64,000 nt of DNA. Source: JAXDLW01 sp050998755. GTDB taxonomy: Bacteria > Chloroflexota > Dormibacteria > DASZGP01. Under the pieces are notes generated by a model that saw only the letters and a program-made list of their open reading frames with translations, was not told where the DNA came from and did no database searches. The translations under genes were made by a program, and so were the position numbers. The DNA lies in assembly GCA_050998755.1 (NCBI GenBank), contig JBPCPW010000095.1, positions 15,193 to 79,192 on the forward strand, written 5' to 3'. Each line of letters begins with the position of its first letter. Position 1 is the first letter of the stretch. Positions 46,641 to 54,846 of this stretch are shown here, in pieces.

Positions 46641-47150
46641 ATGTCCAGGGCACCCGCAACAATTCGCGCAGGCTTCGTCCGCCGGGCGGTCGGCCTGGGC
46701 GGCGAGGTCGAGGTCGAGCCGCTGGGGGACAACCCCGAGCGGTTCGCACCTGGCAGCGTCCTGCGCGCCGGCAACCGGCGGGTGGAGATCGAGCGCGCCC
46801 ACGGGACGGGCGGCGTGCTGCTGCGGCTCAAGATGGTTGGGGTGGACGACCGGGACGCTGCCGAAAAGCTGCATGGCAGCTACCTGGAAATTGACGCCGG
46901 CGAGCTGCCCCCCCTGCCGGAGGGCGCCTTTTACGAATGGCAGTTGGTTGGGTTGCAGGTCTACGACACCAGTGGACGCAAGCTCGGTCGCCTCGAGGAG
47001 GTGCTGGGATACCCCGCCAACGACGTGTATGTTGTCGCCGGGCAGGCCGGCGAGCGGCTGGTGCCCGCGATCCGCGAGGTGGTTCGCCGGGTCGACCTGG
47101 AGGCTGGCCGAATGGAGATCGACATGCCCCCCGAGGAGGAGGTGCGGTGA
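46641..47150 (+). CDS. rimM: Ribosome maturation factor RimM
   Basis: 169 residues. Helps assemble the 30S head. N-terminal RimM domain (RAGFVRRAVGLGGEVEVEPL) and C-terminal PRC barrel (FYEWQLVGLQVYDTSGRKLG ... DVYVVAG ... IREVVRRVDL). ATG immediately after the khpA stop. Confidence 0.94.
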   Translation: MSRAPATIRAGFVRRAVGLGGEVEVEPLGDNPERFAPGSVLRAGNRRVEIERAHGTGGVLLRLKMVGVDDRDAAEKLHGSYLEIDAGELPPLPEGAFYEWQLVGLQVYDTSGRKLGRLEEVLGYPANDVYVVAGQAGERLVPAIREVVRRVDLEAGRMEIDMPPEEEVR

Positions 47151-47845
47151 CCGCCGCCGCCCTGCGCTTTGACGTCATCACCCTGTTTCCCGACATCTTT
47201 CCCGGCCCGGTGGGCATCGGGGTGCTGGGACGGGCCCTGCAGTCGGGGCTGTTGCAGCTTGAGGCCCATGACCTGCGCGACTACGCCGGCAACCGTCATC
47301 GCCAGGTGGATGACATGCCCTACGGCGGCGGTCCGGGGATGGTCCTGAAGCCTGAGCCGGTGTTCGCCGCCGTCCGTGATATCCGCGCTGAGGGTGAGGA
47401 TGCCCCGGTGGTTCTGCTCACCCCCACGGGGCGTCAGCTGAGCCACCAGCTGGCGGCGGAGCTTGCCACGCACCCGCGGCTGCTCCTGGTCGCCGGCCGC
47501 TACGAGGGCTTCGATGAACGCATCAGCTCGCTGGCCGACTACGAGATCAGCATCGGCGATTACGTGCTCAGCGGTGGGGAGCTGGCGGCGATGGTGGTCA
47601 TGGAGGCCGTTTCACGTCACGTCCCGGGTGTGCTCGGCGACGAGGATTCAGCGGGTGACGACTCGTTCGTCACCGGGCTATTGGAGCATCCCCAGTACAC
47701 TCGACCGCCGGAGTTTGAGGGGCTGCAGGTTCCCGAGGTGCTGCTCTCGGGACACCATGAAGAGATTCGCCGCTGGCGTGAGCGTATGGCGCTCGAACGC
47801 ACCACGGAGCGGCGCCCCGAACTGCTTAAAGGAGAGAGATCATGA
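47147..47845 (+). CDS. trmD: tRNA (guanine37-N1)-methyltransferase
   Basis: 232 residues. Forms m1G37 in tRNA. Trefoil-knot signature YEGFDERI and SIGDYVLSGGELAAMV; N-terminal FDVITLFPDIF and DDMPYGGGPGMVLKPEP. GTG 47147 overlaps the rimM stop, and the gene overlaps rplS by ATGA. Confidence 0.96.
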   Translation: MTAAALRFDVITLFPDIFPGPVGIGVLGRALQSGLLQLEAHDLRDYAGNRHRQVDDMPYGGGPGMVLKPEPVFAAVRDIRAEGEDAPVVLLTPTGRQLSHQLAAELATHPRLLLVAGRYEGFDERISSLADYEISIGDYVLSGGELAAMVVMEAVSRHVPGVLGDEDSAGDDSFVTGLLEHPQYTRPPEFEGLQVPEVLLSGHHEEIRRWRERMALERTTERRPELLKGERS

Positions 47846-48183
47846 ACATCGTCGAGACGGTTGAGAAGGAATACCTCAAGGAGGAAGTCCCGACGCTACG
47901 GTCGGGCGATACCGTGAAGGTCCATGTGAAGGTCGTCGAGGGCACCCGGGAGCGCATCCAGGTGTTCGAAGGGGTGGTCATCGCGGTCAACCACGCGGGC
48001 CTGCGGCAGAACGTAACCGTCCGCCGGGTGACCCACGGCGTTGGTGTCGAGCGCACGTTCCTGGTCCACTCCCCGCGCATCGACAAGATCGACGTTCTCC
48101 GCCACGGCGCGGTTCGGCGCGCCAAGCTCTTCTACCTGCGCGACAAGGTGGGCAAGCAGTCGCGCATCAAGGAGCAGCGCTAA
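47842..48183 (+). CDS. rplS: Ribosomal protein bL19
   Basis: 113 residues: VPTLRSGDTVKVHVKVVEG, RERIQVFEGVVIAV, GVERTFLVHSPRIDKI and AKLFYLRDKVGKQSRIKE. End of the rpsP-trmD-rplS operon. A Shine-Dalgarno (GGAGAG) lies inside trmD just upstream. Confidence 0.97.
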   Translation: MNIVETVEKEYLKEEVPTLRSGDTVKVHVKVVEGTRERIQVFEGVVIAVNHAGLRQNVTVRRVTHGVGVERTFLVHSPRIDKIDVLRHGAVRRAKLFYLRDKVGKQSRIKEQR

Positions 48184-48254
48184 GCAACATCTTGGCGTGG
48201 AGAAACCGCGGGCGGCCGGGTAGGCCCCACGCCCAACCGGCACTCCCCATCGAG

Positions 48255-48938
48255 ATGCCGCCGATCGACATCTGGTTGCGCGAGCGCACGGCGCGGCTCA
48301 ACGGCCACCTGGTGGTCGCGGGAGTCGACGAGGCCGGGCGCGGGCCGTTGGCCGGCCCGGTGGTGGCCGCCGCCGCGATCCTCCCGATGGGGGTCGAGAT
48401 CCCCGGCCTGAACGACAGCAAGCTGCTCAACGCGGAGAAGCGCGAGGCGCTGGCGAAGATCATCCGGTCGGTCGCGCTGGCGATCGGGGTGGGGGAGGCG
48501 GACCAGCTGGAGATCGACGCCGTGAATATCGCGGTTGCCGGCAGACGGGCGCTGAAGCGTGCGGTGGAGAACCTGGGCATGGAGCCGGACTACGTCCTGG
48601 TCGACGGTTTCGCGCTTCCCGAGATGGCAATCCCCCACGAGGCCATGATCAAGGGAGATCGCCGCAGTGCGTCGATCATGGCGGGGGCGATCATTGCCAA
48701 GACCACGCGTGACGACTTCATGCGGCGGGCCGCAGACGAGTACCCGGGCTATGGCTTCGAGGTGCATTTCGGGTACTCGACGGCGGTACACGCCCAGGCC
48801 CTGCGGGACCTCGGGCCCTGCCCGCTGCACCGCCGCAGTTTCAACCCCGTCGCAGTGGCCGAGGCGGTGCTGGCGGGCGACACCGAGTTGCTCGAACGCA
48901 TGGGGGCCTTTAGTCAAGGCGAAACCACAACCGCGTAG
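48255..48938 (+). CDS. rnhB: Ribonuclease HII
   Basis: About 227 residues. Removes RNA from RNA-DNA hybrids. Catalytic motif VAGVDEAGRGPLAGPVV, then LNDSKLLNAEKRE, KGDRRSASIMAGAIIAKTTRD and GYGFEVHFGYSTAVH. I take ATG 48255, which puts 19 residues before the first motif, as is usual; an in-frame TTG at 48192 is an alternative. Confidence 0.93.
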   Translation: MPPIDIWLRERTARLNGHLVVAGVDEAGRGPLAGPVVAAAAILPMGVEIPGLNDSKLLNAEKREALAKIIRSVALAIGVGEADQLEIDAVNIAVAGRRALKRAVENLGMEPDYVLVDGFALPEMAIPHEAMIKGDRRSASIMAGAIIAKTTRDDFMRRAADEYPGYGFEVHFGYSTAVHAQALRDLGPCPLHRRSFNPVAVAEAVLAGDTELLERMGAFSQGETTTA

Positions 48939-48941
48939 AAT
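48936..48941 (+). promoter_or_regulatory. -10 element TAGAAT of yraN
   Basis: TAGAAT overlaps the rnhB stop codon and ends 6 nt before the yraN ATG, so the transcript would be leaderless. Confidence 0.6.
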
Positions 48942-48947
48942 CGGCCC

Positions 48948-49319
48948 ATGGACGGCCATCGCCGGGCAGCCCTCGGCACCGCTGCGGAGCAGGCCGCGGC
49001 GCGCCATCTCGCCGCCCTGGGAATGCGAATAATCGAGCTCGACGTGCGCCTTGCAGGCGGCCAGGTGGACGTGGTGGCGATGGATGGCGATTGCCTGGTC
49101 ATCGTCGAGGTCAAGGCCCGCAGCAGCCACGCCTTCGGCCTCCCGGCGGAAGCGGTGGACTACCGCAAACGGGCCCGTCTGCGCCGGCTCGCGTGGGAAT
49201 ACTGCCAGTTGCATCCCGGCCTCGGGCGGGGCATCCGCATTGATGTCGTCGCTGTCGACCTCGACAGGGCGGGTGGAGTGGCGGCCATCGACCACATCCC
49301 CGCCATCGATATGAGCTGA
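48948..49319 (+). CDS. yraN: YraN family (UPF0102) nuclease-like protein
   Basis: 123 residues with a restriction-endonuclease-like fold: AAEQAAARHLAALGMRIIEL, VDVVAMDGDCLVIVEVKAR (D-x-ExK type site) and FGLPAEAVDYRKRARLRRLA. The function is not established; often beside rnhB and comM, as here. Confidence 0.92.
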   Translation: MDGHRRAALGTAAEQAAARHLAALGMRIIELDVRLAGGQVDVVAMDGDCLVIVEVKARSSHAFGLPAEAVDYRKRARLRRLAWEYCQLHPGLGRGIRIDVVAVDLDRAGGVAAIDHIPAIDMS

Positions 49320-49357
49320 CCTGCCGCCCGCGCCGTTGTGATGTGTGGTGGCAACTA

Positions 49358-49376
49358 TACAAATTTGTAGTATGAT
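49358..49376 (+). promoter_or_regulatory. comM promoter with palindromic operator candidate
   Basis: The perfect palindrome TACAAATTTGTA (49358-49369) abuts the -10 element TATGAT (49371-49376), which ends 6 nt before the comM ATG. This is one of the few AT-rich spots in the window, so a repressor or competence regulator site is plausible. No close -35 is seen. Confidence 0.55.
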
Positions 49377-49382
49377 TGACCG

Positions 49383-50870
49383 ATGCCGGCATCCGCGAAA
49401 ACCGCCTGCCTTGATGGCTTCACCGCCCTCCCGGTAGAGGTCCAGGCGGACATCGGCGCCGGCTTACCCTCGTTCGCCGTGGTCGGGCTCACCGACAGGG
49501 CGGTCCAAGAGGCCCGTGAGCGCGTCAGGTCGGCGCTGCGTAACAGTGACTTCGGCTTCCCCCAGCACCGCCTGACGGTCAACCTCGCCCCGGCTGAATT
49601 GCACAAGGAGGGATCGGCGTTCGACCTCGCGATTGCCGTGGCAATCCTGCGGGAGGCCGGCCTCAAACCCAGCTTCCAGGGCGCGGGCTTCATCGGCGAG
49701 CTGGGTCTTGACGGCAGTGTCCGGCCGACCCGTGGCGTTCTGCCCATGTGTATTCGCCTGGCTGCTGAGGGCGTATCACCCATCTTCGTCCCGGCGGGGA
49801 ACGCCGCCGAAGCGTTGGCCAGTGGGGCCGAGATCGTGGCTGTCGACAGCCTCAAACAACTCACCGGCCATCTGTCGGGGACCATCATTCTCGCGCCGCC
49901 GAGCCCGCTGCCGGCGTCTCCGCGTACCGTCGCGCCTGTCGACCTGGCCGAGATCCAGGGGCAAAGAGTTCCCAAGCGGGCCATCGAAATTGCCGCCGCC
50001 GGAGGTCACCACGTGTTGCTCGCCGGGCCTCCTGGCGCAGGTAAGTCGATGCTGGCGCGCGCGCTCGTGGGCCTGCTGCCCGACCTCACGCCCGAGGCGG
50101 CCAGGGAGGTCACCACGGTGCACTCGGTGGCGGGGCTGCTGGGGCGGCCGGGCCTGTTGACCCGACCGCCGCTGCGCAGCCCGCACCACACCGTCTCGAT
50201 TGCCGGCATGATCGGTGGCAGGCATGCCGCCATGCCTGGTGAGATGTGCCTTGCGCATCGCGGTGTGCTGGTGATGGACGAGCTGCCGGAATTCAACCGC
50301 AGCTGCCTGGAAGCGCTGCGTGAGCCGCTCGAAGAAGGGCGGATTCGCCTCGGGCGGGCCACCGGGATGCGGGTCCTGCCGGCCTCATTCATCCTCGCGG
50401 CGACCGCCAACCCGTGCCCCTGCGGAAAATCGGGCGAGGGCAGCAACAGCCTGTGCTCCTGCGCCCCGGACACCATCACCCGGTATCGCAGGCGCATCTC
50501 AGGCCCGCTCCGCGACCGCATCGACCTCTGCCTAGAGGTGCGCCCGGTGGAGCTCCGACAGCTTCCCGGCGCGAGGGAGGGGGAGAGCACGGCGACCGTC
50601 GCGGCGCGCGTTGCCGCCGCCCGGGCCTTCCAGGCGCGCCGGCAGGGCGAGCGCCTCAATGCTGGGCTTGCGGCTGCCCAGCTTGGGGAGGTCTGCGAGC
50701 TGGAGGCTGCTGCGCGCCGCCTGGTACCCCGCCTCACCGAGGCCCATGCGCTGACTGGTCGCGGCTTTCACGGCGTGTTCCGGCTGGCGCGCACCATCGC
50801 CGACCTCGACGCCCGCGCGCGCATCACCACCCAGGACCTCCTGGAGGCCGGTGAGTACCGCGGCAGCTGA
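49383..50870 (+). CDS. comM: YifB/ComM family AAA+ helicase (Mg-chelatase-like)
   Basis: 495 residues. In competent bacteria ComM drives branch migration during natural transformation. N-terminal Lon-S5-like domain (LPSFAVVGLTDRAVQEARER), Walker A (AGPPGAGKSMLARAL), Walker B (GVLVMDELPEF), sensor ATANPCPCG, and a C-terminal Mg-chelatase domain. dprA overlaps its 3' end by 20 nt, reinforcing a DNA-uptake role. Confidence 0.94.
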   Translation: MPASAKTACLDGFTALPVEVQADIGAGLPSFAVVGLTDRAVQEARERVRSALRNSDFGFPQHRLTVNLAPAELHKEGSAFDLAIAVAILREAGLKPSFQGAGFIGELGLDGSVRPTRGVLPMCIRLAAEGVSPIFVPAGNAAEALASGAEIVAVDSLKQLTGHLSGTIILAPPSPLPASPRTVAPVDLAEIQGQRVPKRAIEIAAAGGHHVLLAGPPGAGKSMLARALVGLLPDLTPEAAREVTTVHSVAGLLGRPGLLTRPPLRSPHHTVSIAGMIGGRHAAMPGEMCLAHRGVLVMDELPEFNRSCLEALREPLEEGRIRLGRATGMRVLPASFILAATANPCPCGKSGEGSNSLCSCAPDTITRYRRRISGPLRDRIDLCLEVRPVELRQLPGAREGESTATVAARVAAARAFQARRQGERLNAGLAAAQLGEVCELEAAARRLVPRLTEAHALTGRGFHGVFRLARTIADLDARARITTQDLLEAGEYRGS

Positions 50871-51780
50871 GCTGCCGGCCGGCTGGTGGGCCTGCCCCAG
50901 CACCTCGGCCGACTACCCCACCCTGCTCACCACCATCCATGAACCCCCGGACCTGGCGGTCCGTGGCGAGATCCACGCGGGTGCCGAGATGGTTGCGATT
51001 GTCGGGGCCCGGCGCTCGTCGGCGTATGGGGAGGAGGTCGCGTATGAGATTGCGCGTCACCTGGCATCGGTGGGGTTGACGATCGTCAGCGGGATGGCGC
51101 GCGGGATCGATGCCGCGGCCCACCGCGGGGCGATCGACGCGGGCGGTCGCACCGTGGCCGTGATGGGCACCGGGCCGGACAGCGTCTATCCTCCGGAACA
51201 CCGCGGCCTCGCTGACAGGATCGCGTCGTCCGGTGCGCTGCTGACCCAGTTCCCCGTCGGCATGGTGCCACGCAAAGGCAACTTCCCAACACGCAACGCC
51301 GTGATCAGCGGCATGTCCCTCGCGGTGGTCGTTGTCGAGGCCCGGCGCCAGAGCGGGGCGATGCTCACCGCCGGTGCCGCGGGCAACCAGGGGCGCATGG
51401 TGATGGCGGTCCCGGGCAGCGTGCACAATGCCGCGTCCCGCGGTTGCCACGACCTCATTCGCGATGGGGCCCAACTCGTGGCCTCCGCCCAGGACATCCT
51501 TGCCGACCTGCGCGGCGAACCGATGCTGCGGCTGCTCGACCAACCGGCGGAGGTCGAGGCGCGATTCGGCGATGTCAGGGACCGGGTCTTGGCGGCGTTG
51601 CGCGCCGGCTGTCTGACCCTTGACGAGTTGGTCGCGGCGGTTTCGGGGCCCTCCGCGGAGGTGGTCACCGCGGTGGCCAGGCTGCGCCTGGAGCAGGAGA
51701 TCCGCCTTCGTGACGGGGCCTATGGGTTGGCAGTGGAGCGCACAGTGAGGAATAGAGCGGCTCCAAACCGAGTCGTATAG
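50851..51780 (+). CDS. dprA: DNA-processing protein DprA
   Basis: 309 residues. Loads RecA on incoming single-stranded DNA. Rossmann-type core with VAIVGARRSSAYG, GLTIVSGMARGIDAAAHRGA and GNFPTRNAVISGMS, then a C-terminal winged-helix (about 235-295). GTG start inside the comM end. Strong comM-dprA-topA context. Confidence 0.95.
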   Translation: MSTAAAELPAGWWACPSTSADYPTLLTTIHEPPDLAVRGEIHAGAEMVAIVGARRSSAYGEEVAYEIARHLASVGLTIVSGMARGIDAAAHRGAIDAGGRTVAVMGTGPDSVYPPEHRGLADRIASSGALLTQFPVGMVPRKGNFPTRNAVISGMSLAVVVVEARRQSGAMLTAGAAGNQGRMVMAVPGSVHNAASRGCHDLIRDGAQLVASAQDILADLRGEPMLRLLDQPAEVEARFGDVRDRVLAALRAGCLTLDELVAAVSGPSAEVVTAVARLRLEQEIRLRDGAYGLAVERTVRNRAAPNRVV

Positions 51781-51781
51781 T
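51776..51781 (+). promoter_or_regulatory. -10 element TATAGT of topA
   Basis: TATAGT overlaps the dprA stop and ends 8 nt before the topA ATG; no Shine-Dalgarno. Probable leaderless promoter. Confidence 0.55.
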
Positions 51782-51789
51782 GTCGAACC

Positions 51790-54249
51790 ATGCCAACCCC
51801 GAAGAACGGGGCGGGGACTGCGGGCGCCGGCACCGGCACCCCGCTGATCATCGTCGAATCGCCATCCAAGGCGCGGACGCTCGAACGCTACTTAGGTGGA
51901 CGTTTCGCGGTCCGAGCCTCTGTTGGTGCTGTCCGCGACCTGCCCAAGAGCGATATGGGCATCGACGAGGAGCACGACTTCGACCAGACGTATGTGATCA
52001 TCCCCGGCAAGGAGAAGACCATCAAGGACCTCAAGGCGGCCGCGAAGCAGGCCAGCAAGGTCCTACTCGGTACCGACCCCGACCGCGAGGGCGAAGCGAT
52101 CAGCTGGCACCTTGCCGATGAGCTGAAGCTCAAGGACCCCCTGCGGGTGGAATTCGAGGAGATCACCAAGTCCGGCGTCGAGAAGGCCCTGCAATCCCCC
52201 CGACCGATCGACATCGACCTGGTCAACGCCCAGGTGGCGCGCCGCGTAATCGACCGCCTGGTGGGGTACAAGGTCAGCCCGGTGCTGTGGCGCAAGGTCA
52301 AGCCGAGCATCTCGGCCGGCCGTGTCCAGTCAGTAGCGGTACGCCTGGTCTGCGAGCGCGAGGAGGAGATCGAGGCCTTCAACTCCCGCGAGTACTGGAC
52401 CGTTGAGGTCGACCTACGCAAAGATGGCGCCGCACCGGACTTCACCGCTCGCCTGCGCACCCGCCGCCCGGCTTCTGGCGACCCGGATGAGAACAAGGAC
52501 GCCGAGGCCGAGGCCGAGGACGGGGGACTTCCCGAGCTGGCCAGCGAGGCGACTGCCACCGCGGCTGTTGAGGCGCTTCGCGCCGCGGCGTTTACGGTGG
52601 CCGGGGTCGAGCTCAAGGAACGTGCCAGCAACCCGCGTGGCCCATATGAGACCAGCACCCTGCAGCAGGATGCCTCGACCCGCCTGGGCTTCAACCCGCG
52701 GCGCGCAATGCAGGTCGCCCAGCAGCTATACGAGGGGGTTGAGCTGGGTGCCGAGGGCCTGACCGGTCTGATCACCTACATGCGAACTGACGACACGCGC
52801 ATCAGCGATGAAGCGGTCAGGGATACTCGCGCCTTTGTGGCCTCGCAGTTCGGCGACAACTACGTGCAATCTCGCCCCTGGGGCAAGAAGAACGCCAAGC
52901 CGACCAAGGCCAAGGCGGCACCGGCGGTCGAGGCCCAGAGCGCCCACGAGGCGATTCGGCCGACCGACGTTTCCAGGACCCCGGAGGCCGTCGCGGCGTT
53001 TCTCAGCCCGGAGCAGTTGCGGCTGTACACGTTGGTCTGGCGGCGTTTCGTCGCCAGCCAGATGGCTCCGGCGCGCTACGACACCACCCGGGTGGATATC
53101 GAAGCCGGCGAGTTCAAGCTGCGGGCGACAGGGTCGATTCGCCGCTTCGACGGCTTCGAGCGGGTATGGGAGCGTGAGGCCAGCGACGACAGCGGGATCC
53201 CCGAGGTCAGCGAGGGTGATGCCCTGGCGATGCTCGATGTCAGGAGCGACCAGCATTTCACCCAGCCGCCGCCGCGCTACAGCGAGGCGTCGCTGATCAA
53301 AGAGCCGGGAGAGCGGGGGATAGGGCGACCATCGACCTATGCACCGACCATCGAGACGATAGTCAAGCGCGCCTACGTCAAGTTGCTTGAGCGCCGGCTT
53401 CACCCCACACCGCTGGGCAAGGCCGTCAACCGCTTCCTGGTTACCAACTTCGGCAAGCTGCTGGAGTACGACTTCACGGCGAATATGGAGAGCGACCTGG
53501 ACCGCATCGAGAAGGGGACGGCGTGGGTCCCGTTCATGCGGCAGTTCAACGACCAACTGGACGGCTGGCTGACCAGCGCCCGGGAGGCCGACCCCGTGCG
53601 GCCTGCGGCGGAGCGCACCGGCGAGGCCTGCCCCAAGTGTGGCGAGGGGGAGCTGGTGAAACGCGAAGGCCGCTATGGGGAGTTCGTCGGCTGCTCGCGC
53701 TACCCGGAGTGCGACTACATAAAGGATCGCGAGGAGCGGCAGGCGCCACAGGAAACGGGCAGGATGTGCCCGGAATGCGGCAAGCCGCTGGTCGAGCGCC
53801 AGAGCCGCCGGGGCCCGTTCGTCGGATGTTCCGGCTATCCGGACTGTAAGTTCATCGAGAAGACCGAGGGCGCCGATGGCTCCGGACGGCCGCAGGCTGA
53901 GACCCTCGACCGGAACTGCCCGCGGTGCAGTAAGCCGCTGGTGCGTCGGCAGAGCCGCCGCGGACCGTTCGTGGGCTGCTCGGGCTACCCCGATTGCAAG
54001 TTCATCGAAAAGGCCGAGGCTCGGCCCGGGGAGAAGGTCGAGCGCGCCCCGCTCCAGCTTCTCGACGAGACCTGCGAGGTGTGTGGCAAGCCGATGGCGA
54101 TGCGTGAAGGTCGCTTCGGCAGTTTCAAATCCTGTAGCGACTACCCCGCGTGCAAGGGCCCGGGCAGGACGTCGCCCACGCCAAAGGCCAGCAAACCGAC
54201 GGGGGGCAAGGCCGCCTCGCGTCCGAAGCGTCCCGCCGCCGCCCGCTGA
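51790..54249 (+). CDS. topA: DNA topoisomerase I with four C-terminal zinc ribbons
   Basis: 819 residues. Relaxes negative supercoils. Toprim domain (LIIVESPSKARTLERYLG; GTDPDREGEAISWHL), active-site Tyr in ITYMRTDDTRISDEA, and GIGRPSTYAPTIETI. The C-terminus carries four tetra-Cys ribbons (starting about 53628, 53767, 53917, 54070); the second and third are near-identical (QSRRGPFVGCSGYPDCKFIE), indicating a recent internal duplication. Basic Lys/Pro tail. Confidence 0.96.
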   Translation: MPTPKNGAGTAGAGTGTPLIIVESPSKARTLERYLGGRFAVRASVGAVRDLPKSDMGIDEEHDFDQTYVIIPGKEKTIKDLKAAAKQASKVLLGTDPDREGEAISWHLADELKLKDPLRVEFEEITKSGVEKALQSPRPIDIDLVNAQVARRVIDRLVGYKVSPVLWRKVKPSISAGRVQSVAVRLVCEREEEIEAFNSREYWTVEVDLRKDGAAPDFTARLRTRRPASGDPDENKDAEAEAEDGGLPELASEATATAAVEALRAAAFTVAGVELKERASNPRGPYETSTLQQDASTRLGFNPRRAMQVAQQLYEGVELGAEGLTGLITYMRTDDTRISDEAVRDTRAFVASQFGDNYVQSRPWGKKNAKPTKAKAAPAVEAQSAHEAIRPTDVSRTPEAVAAFLSPEQLRLYTLVWRRFVASQMAPARYDTTRVDIEAGEFKLRATGSIRRFDGFERVWEREASDDSGIPEVSEGDALAMLDVRSDQHFTQPPPRYSEASLIKEPGERGIGRPSTYAPTIETIVKRAYVKLLERRLHPTPLGKAVNRFLVTNFGKLLEYDFTANMESDLDRIEKGTAWVPFMRQFNDQLDGWLTSAREADPVRPAAERTGEACPKCGEGELVKREGRYGEFVGCSRYPECDYIKDREERQAPQETGRMCPECGKPLVERQSRRGPFVGCSGYPDCKFIEKTEGADGSGRPQAETLDRNCPRCSKPLVRRQSRRGPFVGCSGYPDCKFIEKAEARPGEKVERAPLQLLDETCEVCGKPMAMREGRFGSFKSCSDYPACKGPGRTSPTPKASKPTGGKAASRPKRPAAAR

Positions 54250-54263
54250 GGCAAAATCTAGCG

Positions 54264-54701
54264 ATGGCACCGAGTCCCTCCAAGCCCGTCGCCGACGAGC
54301 CGCCGGCGGAGCCGCCGAGCGCGGACCAGGGTGTTGCTGGCGCTCCCGCACCTGACGCGCCGACCGCCGATTCGGTCGGGTTCGACATTGCCAATCCGCT
54401 CGCCTCTCCCCCTGGCAGAGGCGCGGCCCCGGAGCCGGTCCCGCTCGAGGTCCCACTGGAGGAGCAGATCAGCAACCTGCCGCCACTGAGCTATCCCGGC
54501 AGCAACAATGAGGACTTCGACCGCTGGGCCTCGGACAAGCGGCGGGGCAGGCTCCGGGTGGAGGTCATCGGGGCCGTCGCGCTGCTGATCGCCGGGGCTG
54601 CGGTCACCGCCTTCAGTGGGCGCCCGGCCTTCATCGCCGTCGCTCTCTTCGGCATTGTCGGCCTGGCGATCTACGAATTCCTCGTCACCTCGTTCGAGTA
54701 A
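54264..54701 (+). CDS. Small membrane protein of unknown function
   Basis: 145 residues. A Pro/Ala/Glu-rich soluble N-terminus (about 1-95) with the segment LSYPGSNNEDFDRWASDKRR, then two TM helices (VEVIGAVALLIAGAAVTAF; FIAVALFGIVGLAIYEFLV). No family recognised. A CAAAAT box ends 6 nt before the ATG, in the leaderless pattern. Lies between topA and rpsB. Confidence 0.65.
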   Translation: MAPSPSKPVADEPPAEPPSADQGVAGAPAPDAPTADSVGFDIANPLASPPGRGAAPEPVPLEVPLEEQISNLPPLSYPGSNNEDFDRWASDKRRGRLRVEVIGAVALLIAGAAVTAFSGRPAFIAVALFGIVGLAIYEFLVTSFE

Positions 54702-54710
54702 GCAACCTCC

Positions 54711-54846
54711 TATAATCTGTTCGCCCCATGCGAGTGGGGACTACGCACGCCGGACGCCACGGGTGACCGTGTCGACGAGGCGGAAGGTGCCCGGGCCGAC
54801 CGGGTCCCGACCTCAGGTCCGGCGGAGGAATAACCAGGAGGTACTC
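54711..54846 (+). promoter_or_regulatory. rpsB promoter and structured 5' leader
   Basis: A perfect TATAAT at 54711-54716 starts a leader of about 120 nt. It contains a hairpin CCCCA-TGCGAG-TGGGG (54724-54739), a GC-rich GGTGCCCGGGCC/GACCGGGTCCC region, and AGGAGG (54837-54842) before the ATG. A long leader is unusual in this window and may serve S2 autoregulation. Confidence 0.6.
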
